This document shows positions 8,138 through 16,362 of a stretch of 48,405 bases of DNA, in pieces (the first letter of the stretch is position 1; every line of letters begins with the position of its first letter). The DNA is taken from the NCBI RefSeq assembly GCF_041807705.1, contig NZ_JBGTYY010000015.1, positions 1-48,405 of the forward strand. The letters run 5' to 3'. A model generated the notes under the pieces. It was not told where the DNA came from and searched no databases. It saw only the letters and a program-made list of their open reading frames with translations. The translations under genes and the position numbers were made by a program. The DNA comes from Mannheimia sp041807705. GTDB taxonomy: Bacteria; Pseudomonadota; Gammaproteobacteria; Enterobacterales; Pasteurellaceae.

Positions 8138-8833
8138 ATGGAAAATAGTTGGAAGTGTGCTATTAAATTAACCACACCAATTTTTATGGGGTATTTTGCT
8201 GCAGGGGTGGCTTATGGAATGCTGGCAACGAATGCTGGAATGCCAGTTTGGTTTACTGTTGCAATGAGCTTTACTGTAATTTCTGGTACAGCACAATATG
8301 CTGCAATTCCCTTTTTTGTATCAGGAGCTGGAGTAATCCCTGTATTCCTGAGTACATTTTTAATGAGCTTGCGTTTTAGTTTTTATACCTTGAATATGAT
8401 GGAATATAAGCCAAAGTCTCGCCTTAAAGGTATTGTTTCCATTGCAGGCTTAACAGACGAAGGCTTTGCGGTGTTATCTACGCTTGCGAAAGAACAACGA
8501 CAAGCGTTCATTTTTAAAGTTGCCACCTTATGTATAACATATTGGACATTCTCAACTGTTGTGGGGATTTTATTGGGAGATTCTGTTGCAAACTATATTC
8601 CACATTTAGATTTTGCCTTACCGTGTTTATTTGCTATTTTAGCTTACGAACAATATAAAAACCAAAAACAGTGGAAGCCAATTGCGATTGCATTAATCGG
8701 ATTTTTACTTGCTCGCCAGATTACTGAAACAAGTGTGCTGTTAGTTGCTATTTTGCTTGCCATTATCATTGTAGCTTTTTTACCTGAATCGTTCTCTAAA
8801 AATACGAAAGGAGTAGAAAATGAGCCTAAATGA
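8138..8833 (+). CDS. azlC: Branched-chain amino acid exporter, large subunit AzlC
   Basis: This 231-residue inner-membrane protein has several hydrophobic helices and the AzlC opening TTPIFMGYFAAGVAYGMLA, with SGTAQYAA near residue 50. AzlC and AzlD form a two-component exporter of branched-chain amino acids and analogues (called YgaZH in E. coli). The ATG at 8138 lacks a strong ribosome binding site, but no better start exists nearby. The 3' end overlaps azlD by 14 bases, indicating one operon. Confidence 0.9.
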   Translation: MENSWKCAIKLTTPIFMGYFAAGVAYGMLATNAGMPVWFTVAMSFTVISGTAQYAAIPFFVSGAGVIPVFLSTFLMSLRFSFYTLNMMEYKPKSRLKGIVSIAGLTDEGFAVLSTLAKEQRQAFIFKVATLCITYWTFSTVVGILLGDSVANYIPHLDFALPCLFAILAYEQYKNQKQWKPIAIALIGFLLARQITETSVLLVAILLAIIIVAFLPESFSKNTKGVENEPK

Positions 8834-9146
8834 TATTTTGATTATGTTTGTTGCCTTGATTTTAGGTACGCAAATTTGCCGTTTTTTGCCTGAATTTTTA
8901 CCGGAAAAGGTGCTATCTTTGCCTATTTTGCAAAAATTAAACAAAATGTTACCACTTGTGATTATGGTTTTATTGCTTTTAACTAGCCTAACTTTTCCCA
9001 AAAGCGGAGAAGGGCTTCACTTAATTTTGGCACAAACTCTCGCATTACTCTGCGTGTTAGGCAGCTATATTTGGTTTAAAAATACCTTTTTAAGTGTAGC
9101 ATTAGGGATTTTGGGCGTGAATGTATTTTTATCAATTTTAAGCTAA
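8820..9146 (+). CDS. azlD: Branched-chain amino acid exporter, small subunit AzlD
   Basis: This 108-residue protein has about four hydrophobic segments and the family pattern GTQICRFLPEFL followed by LPLVIMVLLLLTSL. It is the small partner of AzlC. It starts inside the last codons of azlC behind an AAAGGAG ribosome binding site. A USS-built terminator lies 14 bases past its stop. Confidence 0.88.
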   Translation: MSLNDILIMFVALILGTQICRFLPEFLPEKVLSLPILQKLNKMLPLVIMVLLLLTSLTFPKSGEGLHLILAQTLALLCVLGSYIWFKNTFLSVALGILGVNVFLSILS

Positions 9147-9160
9147 TTGCAAATTTTAGA

Positions 9161-9203
9161 AAAAATGACCGCTTGTAACTAAATATCACAAGCGGTCATT
9201 TTT
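9161..9203. terminator. Bidirectional terminator made of two inverted uptake sequences
   Basis: AAAAATGACCGCTTGT (9161-9176) and ACAAGCGGTCATTTTT (9188-9203) form a perfect 16-bp inverted repeat with A and T tracts at both ends. It lies between the convergent azlD and purine permease genes and can terminate both. Paired uptake sequences used as terminators are known in this family. Confidence 0.85.
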
Positions 9204-9220
9204 CATTGATTTTTTACAAA

Positions 9221-10522
9221 TTAGATAGCTAAACCAAAGGCATAGAATGCAACTAAAATAACAGCAATAATAATAGTGCCTAAGTTTAACTTGCTTGCTT
9301 CGCCTGAGATTAAGCGACCGATTACAAGTGTGGCAAACCCTAGCATAATACCTGTTACGATGTTGGCGGTCAATACAATAAATACCGCACATACAAGACC
9401 CGCCATTGCACCTACGAAATCGCTGAAATCTAATCTTGAAACATTGCTTAACATTAATAAGCCAACATACATTAATGCGGGTGCAGTTGCATAGCTTGGC
9501 ACTAAGAAAGCTAGTGGTTGAAAGAACAGCATAAATAAGAAGCCAATACCCACGACTACTGCAGTTAAACCCGTCTTACCACCAATTGCTGTACCAGCTG
9601 CGGATTCAATATAAACCGCTGCAGGTGCTGTACCGAATAAGCCTGATAAAATTGAGCCGAAAGAGTCCGATGTTAAAGCTTTGTCGCCATTGATGATTTG
9701 CCCGTCTTTATCTAATAAATTCGCTTGACCTGCCACTGCACGAATTGTACCTGTTGCATCAAAAATAGCCGTCATTACTAACGCAAACACCACAGGTAGA
9801 ATTGCTGTGTTTAATGCCCCAATAATATCTAGGCTTAGGAATTGAGAGTTTTCGCCAAAACTTGGCATTTTGAAAAAGCCTGCGTATTTTACGTTTGGAT
9901 CAAAAATTAACCCAACAATGGTAATTGCAATGATTACCCATAAAATACTGCCTTTTACTTTAAGTTTTTCTAAGCCGATAATAGCTGCTAAACCAATTAA
10001 AGACATTAGTACAGGGAATGAAGTAAAATCGCCTAATTTTACAGGAATATCCATACCGCTGTTTACGACTAATTTTACGTTAGTTGCTGCAATAATCAGT
10101 AGGAATAAGCCGATACCAATACCAGCACCGTGTGCAATGCTGCTTGGTAAATTACGCAAAATCCAAGTACGAATACCCGTTGCAGAAATAATGGTAAACA
10201 CCACACCCATTAAAAAAATTGCACCAAGTGCTACAGGGATTGAAACATTTTGCCCAAGCACTAAGCTGAAAGCCGTAAATGCAGTAAGAGAAATTGCACA
10301 ACCAATCGCCATTGGAGCATTTGCCCATAAGCCGATGGTGATTGAGCCTAAACCTGAAACTAAGCAAGTGGCAATAAAGACTGATTCTGCAGGAAAGCCA
10401 GCTTGGCTTAACATTCCCGGCACAACAATAACAGAATACACCATTGCAAGGAAAGTTGTTAAACCTGCGATGACTTCTTGACGAACGTTTGAACCACGCT
10501 CTTCAAATTTAAATAAGGACAT
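9221..10522 (-). CDS. NCS2 family purine permease (AzgA/GhxP type)
   Basis: This 433-residue inner-membrane transporter belongs to the COG2252 branch of the NCS2 family, which imports adenine, guanine or hypoxanthine with protons. The N-terminal FKFEERGSNVRQEVIAGLTT and FLAMVYSVIVVPGMLS are typical, as is the SFGSILSGLFGTAPAAVYIESAAG block. About 12 to 14 helices are expected. The start MSLFKFEERG at 10522 follows a TTGAGGT ribosome binding site; a longer in-frame ORF reaching 10600 runs into the PurR operator and is not used. The PurR box 73 bases upstream predicts repression by purines. Which purine it carries cannot be read from the sequence. Confidence 0.9.
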   Translation of the reverse strand: MSLFKFEERGSNVRQEVIAGLTTFLAMVYSVIVVPGMLSQAGFPAESVFIATCLVSGLGSITIGLWANAPMAIGCAISLTAFTAFSLVLGQNVSIPVALGAIFLMGVVFTIISATGIRTWILRNLPSSIAHGAGIGIGLFLLIIAATNVKLVVNSGMDIPVKLGDFTSFPVLMSLIGLAAIIGLEKLKVKGSILWVIIAITIVGLIFDPNVKYAGFFKMPSFGENSQFLSLDIIGALNTAILPVVFALVMTAIFDATGTIRAVAGQANLLDKDGQIINGDKALTSDSFGSILSGLFGTAPAAVYIESAAGTAIGGKTGLTAVVVGIGFLFMLFFQPLAFLVPSYATAPALMYVGLLMLSNVSRLDFSDFVGAMAGLVCAVFIVLTANIVTGIMLGFATLVIGRLISGEASKLNLGTIIIAVILVAFYAFGLAI

Positions 10523-10594
10523 AAAAACCTCAAAGAAAAAAGATAAATAGAAAGGAAAATTTTGTGGGCGAATTCTACAGAAATTTAAAATGTT

Positions 10595-10610
10595 TAGCAA
10601 ACGTTTGCGT
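10595..10610. promoter_or_regulatory. PurR operator of the purine permease
   Basis: TAGCAAACGTTTGCGT contains the central GCAAACGTTTGC of the E. coli PurR consensus, with the outer ACGC matched on one side. It lies 73 bp upstream of the permease ATG, where a promoter is expected. Two further sites in this window (29846 and 42406) support it. Confidence 0.88.
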
Positions 10611-10621
10611 AAAAAATAAAG

Positions 10622-10647
10622 AAAAGCAGGAAATAAATCCTGCTTTT
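10622..10647 (-). terminator. secF terminator
   Basis: AAAAGCAGGA (10622-10631) pairs with TCCTGCTTTT (10638-10647). On the minus strand it follows the secF stop by 13 bases and ends in a T-rich tail. Confidence 0.85.
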
Positions 10648-10660
10648 GTCTGATTATTGA

Positions 10661-11635
10661 TTAGTAATCGATAAAGGCTTCTTGATCCGCACCTTCTTTT
10701 TCGACTTTAGGTTGAACCATATGTTCACGTTTCAAGCCAAGTTGTAGTGCTACACCGATAGCAATATAGATTGATGAATAAGTACCAAAAACGATACCAA
10801 TTAATAATGCAAGCGAGAAGCTATGAAGTGTTGGACCACCTAAATAGAATAGGGCTAACACCACAAAGAGGGTGGTAACAGAGGTCATTAAGGTACGAGA
10901 AAGCGTTTGGCCTAATGAAATATCCACTACTTCAATTGAGCTTAAACGACGAATTTTCGAGAAGTTTTCACGTACACGGTCGAACACAACAATGGAGTCA
11001 TTAAGTGAGTAACCTACCACCGACAAAATCGCCGCCACGAATGTGAGATCAAGCTCAATCTGTAAGAAAGAGAAGACCCCAAGTGTTACTAATACGTCGT
11101 GGAATAAAGCAGCGATACCACCTACCGCTAGGCGCCATTCAAATCGTGTACCAACATAAATAAGTAGCATTGCAAGGGTGGCAAGTGTTGCATAAATTGC
11201 CCCTTGTGTAAGTTCTTCCCCTACGTTAGGGCCAACAAACTCAACACTTTTGATTGTAGCATTTGGGTCAATCTTTTGGTGGATCATATCCATTACTTGA
11301 TTTCCAACCGTCATATCACCTGCATTCGCACCTAAACGGATCATTAAATCCGTTTGACTACCTGTGGTTTGCACTAAAGCACTACCATAGCCAATGTCAT
11401 CAAGTTCTGTACGAAGTTTATTTAGGTCAGCCGGTTGTGAGAATTGGGTTTCAATTACCGTACCGCCTGTGAAATCTAAGCCCCAGTTAAATCCTTTCGT
11501 TGCAATAATGAAAATACATAATGCAGATAAAATAATCGAAAAGATGAAACCGAAGTAACGGTATTTCATAAACGGAATTAACTTATAAGGCAGTTTAATC
11601 TCTGCTACATCTTGTTTTGCATTTTCAATAGCCAT
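10661..11635 (-). CDS. secF: Protein translocase subunit SecF
   Basis: This 324-residue inner-membrane protein works with SecD and YajC to assist SecYEG-driven export using the proton gradient. It shows the family's GLDFTGGT motif in the first periplasmic region (WGLDFTGGTVIE), and the conserved SVVGYSLNDSIVVFDRVREN in TM5. It has six expected membrane segments and a periplasmic domain between the first and second. It starts 10 bases after secD in the yajC-secD-secF operon. Confidence 0.97.
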   Translation of the reverse strand: MAIENAKQDVAEIKLPYKLIPFMKYRYFGFIFSIILSALCIFIIATKGFNWGLDFTGGTVIETQFSQPADLNKLRTELDDIGYGSALVQTTGSQTDLMIRLGANAGDMTVGNQVMDMIHQKIDPNATIKSVEFVGPNVGEELTQGAIYATLATLAMLLIYVGTRFEWRLAVGGIAALFHDVLVTLGVFSFLQIELDLTFVAAILSVVGYSLNDSIVVFDRVRENFSKIRRLSSIEVVDISLGQTLSRTLMTSVTTLFVVLALFYLGGPTLHSFSLALLIGIVFGTYSSIYIAIGVALQLGLKREHMVQPKVEKEGADQEAFIDY

Positions 11636-11645
11636 TTATTCCACC

Positions 11646-13487
11646 TTAAATCCAAAGTTTCTTCACACGTTTGCCGCCATAAACCCAGTTTACTAACATT
11701 CGAGTACCTGTAATTGCGGTAAACATAGAAATAATTACCCCTAACGCAAGCGTTACTGCAAAGCCTTTTACTGGACCTGTTCCTACCCCATACAGGACTA
11801 GAGAGGTTAAAATTGTGGTTAAATTCGAGTCAAAAATACTTGAGAATGCACCACTATAGCCTTCGTGAATTGCTTGCTGAATAGAGCGTCCATTACGAAT
11901 TTCTTCTTTAATACGCTCATAGATCAGTACGTTTGCATCAACCGACATACCCACAGCAAGTACAATACCCGCAATGCCCGGCATTGTAAGGGTTGCGCCG
12001 ATTAATGACATTAATCCAATAGTCAGGATCATATTTACTATTAAAGCAAAAGCAGCAAACACCCCAAACATCTTATAAAATGCTAGACAGAACAAAATGG
12101 TTAAGCCTAAGCCTAATAGACTTGCTTCCATACCTTGCTTGACGTTATCTGCACCAAGTGATGCTCCGATAGTGCGCTCTTCTACAATGACGATTGGAGC
12201 AATTAATGCACCGGAACGTAGTAATACCGCAAGGTTTTGGGCTTCTGCCGGTGAATTAATACCTGTAATTTGGAAATTATTACCTAAACGAGTTTGAATA
12301 GTTGCTACGTTAATCACTTCTTCGTGTTTTTCCAAAATCACTTTGCCGTTTGCATCTTTACGACCTGAATCTTTAAATTCGGTATAAAGGGTTGCCATCG
12401 GTTTTTGGATTGCCATTTTGGTAATTTCACCCATCATTTCGCCACCGGCAGTATCTAATCGAATACTTACTTGTGGTAAGCCTCGATCATCTGTGCCTGA
12501 AGTGGCATCAATAATATGCTCACCACCTAAAGATGGTTTACGGCGTAATACAACAGGCTCACCATCGCGAGTGTTTTGTACTTCAGAGTCAGCAGGCACA
12601 ATACCTTTAGCAGCAGAAGCTAAATTTGCTTCCGTATTCACTAAACGGAACTCAAGCGTTGCAGTTGCCCCTAGAAGCTCTTTGGCACGTGCGGTATCTT
12701 GCACACCCGGTAATTCCACCACGATACGATCAGCACCTTGACGTTGAATAGTTGGCTCAGAAACGCCTAATTCCTCTACACGCTTACGCAAAATTGAGAG
12801 GTTTTGCTCAATCGCCATACTGCGAGAATCAGAAAGAGCTTGTGTTGATGGCGTTAAGGTAACGTTGTTACCATTCACTAATATATCAAGTGTTGGGTGA
12901 GAACGGCGAATTAAACGAACCGCATTTTCAGCCGTTTCGTTATTAACAAATTCAATCTCAGTTGCAAAATTTTCGCCTTTTTTGACCGCTTTATATTGCA
13001 GTTTTTCTCTACGGAAATCATTACGCAAGCTGTCTTGCAAGGTATCTTGCTGTTTAGCAAGAGCGGTGTTCATATCCACTTCCATTAAGAAGCGAACACC
13101 GCCAAGCAAGTCTAAGCCTCGTTTCATCGGGCTTCCACCAATATCAGAGAGCCATTTTGGTGTTGCTGGTGCAAGGTTTAATGCAACAGAGTAGTTATTA
13201 CCTAATGCTTCAGAAATTTTTTCTTTGGCTGGAAGTTGCTGTTCCGCACTTTCTAAACGCACCAAGATCGAACCGTTTTCTAATACAACGGATTTCGGCT
13301 GAATATTCATTGATGAAAGTGTAGATTGAACTTGAGTAAGGGTTTCAGGTGTGGCTTGTTGTCCACGAGTACCAGAAATTTGGACTGATGGATCATCGCC
13401 ATATAAATTTGGAAGGGCATATAAAGCACCAATGGCGATCACGAAGATCACCATTAAATTCTTCCATAGAGGGAAACGGTTTAACAC
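11646..13487 (-). CDS. secD: Protein translocase subunit SecD
   Basis: This 613-residue inner-membrane protein is the large partner of SecF. It shows the GLDLLGGVRF motif (residues 123-132), a long periplasmic region, and the membrane motif GIVLAVGMSVDANVLIYERIKEE near residues 510-535. The start codon is GTG at 13487, before LNRFPLWKNLMV, the family's usual beginning. A TTGGGGATTT sequence supplies the ribosome binding site. A possible ATG further inside would remove the first membrane segment. Confidence 0.96.
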   Translation of the reverse strand: MLNRFPLWKNLMVIFVIAIGALYALPNLYGDDPSVQISGTRGQQATPETLTQVQSTLSSMNIQPKSVVLENGSILVRLESAEQQLPAKEKISEALGNNYSVALNLAPATPKWLSDIGGSPMKRGLDLLGGVRFLMEVDMNTALAKQQDTLQDSLRNDFRREKLQYKAVKKGENFATEIEFVNNETAENAVRLIRRSHPTLDILVNGNNVTLTPSTQALSDSRSMAIEQNLSILRKRVEELGVSEPTIQRQGADRIVVELPGVQDTARAKELLGATATLEFRLVNTEANLASAAKGIVPADSEVQNTRDGEPVVLRRKPSLGGEHIIDATSGTDDRGLPQVSIRLDTAGGEMMGEITKMAIQKPMATLYTEFKDSGRKDANGKVILEKHEEVINVATIQTRLGNNFQITGINSPAEAQNLAVLLRSGALIAPIVIVEERTIGASLGADNVKQGMEASLLGLGLTILFCLAFYKMFGVFAAFALIVNMILTIGLMSLIGATLTMPGIAGIVLAVGMSVDANVLIYERIKEEIRNGRSIQQAIHEGYSGAFSSIFDSNLTTILTSLVLYGVGTGPVKGFAVTLALGVIISMFTAITGTRMLVNWVYGGKRVKKLWI

Positions 13488-13524
13488 AATAAATCCCCAA
13501 ATGTTAAAGTTAGATTAGAGGGCA

Positions 13525-13818
13525 TTAAAGCGATTTTAATGAACCTTTTGGTAGTACAGCCACAACGAAATCACGCTTAATGGTTACTTCAGTTGTGTCG
13601 TTTAATGCGATAACGATATTGTCATTTTCAGCAGCTACTTTCGTAATTTTTCCGATTAAACCACCGCTGGTTAATACTTCTTCGCCTTTTGCGAGGCTTG
13701 CTAGTAATTCACGTTGTTGTTTTTGGCGTTTTGCCTGCGGACGATAAATCATAAAATAGAAAATTGCACCGAAAACAATCAGAATAAAGATCATTTCCAT
13801 TCCGCCACCTTGTTGCAT
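13525..13818 (-). CDS. yajC: Sec translocon accessory protein YajC
   Basis: This 97-residue protein has one N-terminal membrane segment (about residues 9-24) and the family motif MIYRPQAKRQKQ, followed by a short cytosolic domain with LTSGGLIGKITKV. It belongs to the SecDF-YajC holo-translocon complex. It is first in the operon and has a strong AAGGAGTC ribosome binding site. The tgt gene that precedes yajC in E. coli is absent here; ytfJ diverges instead. Confidence 0.96.
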   Translation of the reverse strand: MQQGGGMEMIFILIVFGAIFYFMIYRPQAKRQKQQRELLASLAKGEEVLTSGGLIGKITKVAAENDNIVIALNDTTEVTIKRDFVVAVLPKGSLKSL

Positions 13819-14009
13819 AAAGACTCCTTAAATTGTGTTAAGTGGTATAAAAATTGATGTTATAAAAACGCCTGTTAAAATACCATAAATTCAATGAATT
13901 AACGAGTAGAAAAATTCATCGAATGCTTTTCTTTTAAACAAAAATTTGAGTAAAATCGCCATATTTGTTTACTAATATGTACAAGACTTCGTAAAAACAA
14001 GGAGAAAAA

Positions 14010-14567
14010 ATGGGAAAAGTCGGAAAACTAGCGGTCGTTTTTGGACTCTTTTTTGCAAATATGAGTTTTGCTCATAATGTGAAGCTAAATCAAGTTCTGC
14101 CAGCCGTTTCTGTCGCTAAAGATGGCGAATTAGTGCTTCAATCAGGTAAAATTGCGTATAAAAACTGGAGTTCCTCATCTGTTGCAGGAAAAGTAAGGGT
14201 AGTGCTTCATTTTGCCGCAAGAAGTTCGGTAAAAAAGAAAAATGCAGCCTTAATTGATGCGTTAAAAAGCACCAATTTTGACCCGACTAAGTACCAAACC
14301 TTAACCATTGTGAATGGCGATGATGCAATATTCGGCACAGGGCTTTTTGTGAAAAGCAATGTAGAAGACGGCAAATTGGAAAATCCTCGCAGCCAAGTGG
14401 TATTGGATCAGCAAGGTAATGTACGAAAAGTGTGGGGGCTAAAAGAGCAAGAGAGCTTTATTGCGGTGCTGGATAAATCAGGCAAAGTACAATTTACCTC
14501 AGAAGGCAAACTTTCTTCCTCTCAAATCCAAGAAGTGCTGGGGTTAGTGAAAAAATTAGTGGAGTAG
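14010..14567 (+). CDS. ytfJ: YtfJ family periplasmic protein
   Basis: This 185-residue protein has a signal peptide (GKLAVVFGLFFANMSFA-HN, cleavage near residue 21) and the YtfJ family body, with GKVRVVLHFAARSS and NGDDAIFGTGLFVKS. The family is predicted to have a thioredoxin-like fold, but no CxxC is present and its function is unknown. The ribosome binding site AAGGAG is strong. It diverges from the yajC operon with about 190 bases between them, which hold both promoters. Confidence 0.85.
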   Translation: MGKVGKLAVVFGLFFANMSFAHNVKLNQVLPAVSVAKDGELVLQSGKIAYKNWSSSSVAGKVRVVLHFAARSSVKKKNAALIDALKSTNFDPTKYQTLTIVNGDDAIFGTGLFVKSNVEDGKLENPRSQVVLDQQGNVRKVWGLKEQESFIAVLDKSGKVQFTSEGKLSSSQIQEVLGLVKKLVE

Positions 14568-14643
14568 TTTCAAATTAACGCTAGTAATAAATAGCTTGCA
14601 AGCAAGCGATCTATTTTACAGAGTTTTTAAATGATTAATAATT

Positions 14644-14671
14644 AAGCCTCGAGAAATGCTTCACGAGGCTT
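14644..14671. terminator. Hairpin between ytfJ and the CAP lipoprotein gene
   Basis: AAGCCTCG (14644-14651) pairs with CGAGGCTT (14664-14671) between two convergent genes. The T tracts on either side are weak, so its strength is uncertain. Confidence 0.55.
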
Positions 14672-14696
14672 ATCATAATTTGCTTACACTAATTGA

Positions 14697-16268
14697 TTAT
14701 TTTTGCTTTGCTCCATAAGAACCATATTGATTGCTAGTGTGATCGTAGAATACTCCACCCAGCTCAGCGGCTTTTGGTCCAAAGAAGCCACCTTGCGTTT
14801 CAACTTTAGCGTCCTGATTGCTATGGAAAGAACTTCCACGAATGACTGCGTGAATATCTAATATATTGTTACCCTCTTGTGATAATACGCCATTGAGTTT
14901 TTTATTGCTAAAATCTGCTTGGAATGCTGCATTTAAGAAGGCATTACTATTCCCGTCAGTCATAAAGGCTTTACCCTCGTAATTGATAGTACCGCTACTT
15001 GGCACTTCTTCAAAAATAGTATTGTTGCCACGATAGAACACTTGATATTTATCATCTTGATCTTTCAATGCTCCAAAACGGACATCACCGTAGCCGTTTA
15101 TTACCGCATTATAAATGGTGGTATCGGTAATGTTTTTTAAATGATGCCATTCTCCGTTTGAAGGGATATCAGCAATATAAAGAGATTTTCCGTTTTCTAG
15201 GGAAATCCAATTCATAGCCGGTCTTGAACCAATTAGTTTAGCTGTGGCATCAAATAATTTGGCTTTAGCTGAAGAGCTATTTTCATCAAAATAGTAAGGT
15301 GTGGTTGTGTCATTAAAACCAAAAATTTGTACCCATTGATAAGTACGTGTACTGCCTGGAACAGATACTACCCCAATACCAATTTTAGTGAATCCTTCTC
15401 TAATCATATTAGCATAATGACCTGGGCTATTTTCCCAGCCTTTACTCACATCTAATGCTGTTTTATGACCTGCAGCAATATTTTCACCGCCACCACCTTG
15501 AAGTCCCTGAACGAAAATCGAGCTGTTATCAGGTCTTTCGTGATCGTAGCGACCTGCTAACTCTTCAGCACGGCGTTGAGCAAATGCAGTCAAAGCAGTA
15601 TCAAGCACAAGAGCTGGAAGTCCTTTTTCTGCTCTAAGTTTATTAGTGTAATCGACAATTTCTTGTACCGATTGCTTTTGGCTTTCTGTCATTGGTTTGA
15701 CTTTAAAAGACTCTACTGTGCTTTGTGTACCAGCTTTAGGTTGGAGGTAAATATTGTCTTGAGCAACTTTTAATTGACCATATTCGATTTTAGTATTAAT
15801 CCTATTAAGTTCATATACTTTGTTTTGGATATTTTCACTTTCTAAAGCAGAATTTTTTACGGTAATCCTATTTAAATTATCTGAATTATCAGTATTGGGG
15901 GTATTACCCGAAGTATTATCGGTGTTTGGGGTATTGCCCGAAGTATTATCGGTGTTTGGGGTATTGCCCGAAGTATTATCGGTGTTTGGGGTATTGCCCG
16001 AAGTATTATCGGTGTTTGGGGTATTGTCCGAAGTATTGTCGGTGTTTGGGGTATTGTCCGAAGTATTGTCGGTGTTTGGGGTATTGTCCGAAGTATTATC
16101 GGTGTTTGGGGTATTGCCCGAAGTATTGCTAGTACTTTGGTTATTACTTGGAGTATTGTGGGAATCATTAATAGGCGTGCTTGCAACATTGTTGCTTCCG
16201 CTTCCGCCACCACCGCCACAGGCTGTCAAACAAACGGCTAAAATTCCTAAAAGATAAGCATTTTTCAT
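14697..16268 (-). CDS. Surface lipoprotein: repeat linker, CAP domain and TbpB-like barrel
   Basis: This 523-residue protein starts with a lipoprotein signal (lipobox LTAC, Cys17), then a polyglycine-serine tether. Next come eight decapeptide repeats of the form NTSxNTPNTD (about residues 48-127) and a CAP/SCP domain (about 200-318). In the CAP domain, H243 in YDHERPD, E262 in GENIA and H284 in SPGHYANM are the expected cavity residues. The C-terminal 170 residues end in GGFFGPKAAELGGVF (493-507), the hallmark of the TbpB/factor H-binding class of surface lipoprotein barrels, which are usually exported by Slam. This suggests display on the outer surface. The start at 16268 has a GGAGA ribosome binding site; an upstream in-frame codon at 16283 is less likely. 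It has its own promoter. Its function is unknown. Confidence 0.82.
   Translation of the reverse strand: MKNAYLLGILAVCLTACGGGGGSGSNNVASTPINDSHNTPSNNQSTSNTSGNTPNTDNTSDNTPNTDNTSDNTPNTDNTSDNTPNTDNTSGNTPNTDNTSGNTPNTDNTSGNTPNTDNTSGNTPNTDNSDNLNRITVKNSALESENIQNKVYELNRINTKIEYGQLKVAQDNIYLQPKAGTQSTVESFKVKPMTESQKQSVQEIVDYTNKLRAEKGLPALVLDTALTAFAQRRAEELAGRYDHERPDNSSIFVQGLQGGGGENIAAGHKTALDVSKGWENSPGHYANMIREGFTKIGIGVVSVPGSTRTYQWVQIFGFNDTTTPYYFDENSSSAKAKLFDATAKLIGSRPAMNWISLENGKSLYIADIPSNGEWHHLKNITDTTIYNAVINGYGDVRFGALKDQDDKYQVFYRGNNTIFEEVPSSGTINYEGKAFMTDGNSNAFLNAAFQADFSNKKLNGVLSQEGNNILDIHAVIRGSSFHSNQDAKVETQGGFFGPKAAELGGVFYDHTSNQYGSYGAKQK
15888..16127. repeat. 30-bp tandem repeat inside the CAP lipoprotein gene
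   Basis: Eight 30-bp units of the type GGTGTTTGGGGTATTGCCCG plus AAGTATTATC are present. The copy nearest the gene's 3' side is degenerate. Because 30 is a multiple of 3, gain or loss of units changes linker length without breaking the frame. Long ORFs on other frames here are shadows of the repeat. Confidence 0.95.
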
Positions 16269-16330
16269 AAGTAAGGTCTCCAATAAATGATATAAACTGT
16301 CTTTCTGTTTTAAAAGACAAGACTAGATGA

Positions 16331-16358
16331 AATATATAAGAAAAGTCTCTGTTGTCAA
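16331..16358 (-). promoter_or_regulatory. Sigma-70 promoter of the CAP lipoprotein gene
   Basis: On the minus strand TTGACA (16358-16353) is followed, after 16 bp, by TATATT (16336-16331). It lies between the galM stop and the lipoprotein start and is about 60 bases upstream of that ATG. Confidence 0.7.
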
Positions 16359-16362
16359 GATT

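Noticed and set aside
9870..10481. Forward ORF of 203 codons
   Set aside because: It is antisense to the conserved NCS2 permease and resembles no family.
15820..16257. Long forward ORF of 145 codons rich in VLSVFGVLPE
   Set aside because: It is the antisense shadow of the 30-bp repeat in the CAP lipoprotein gene.
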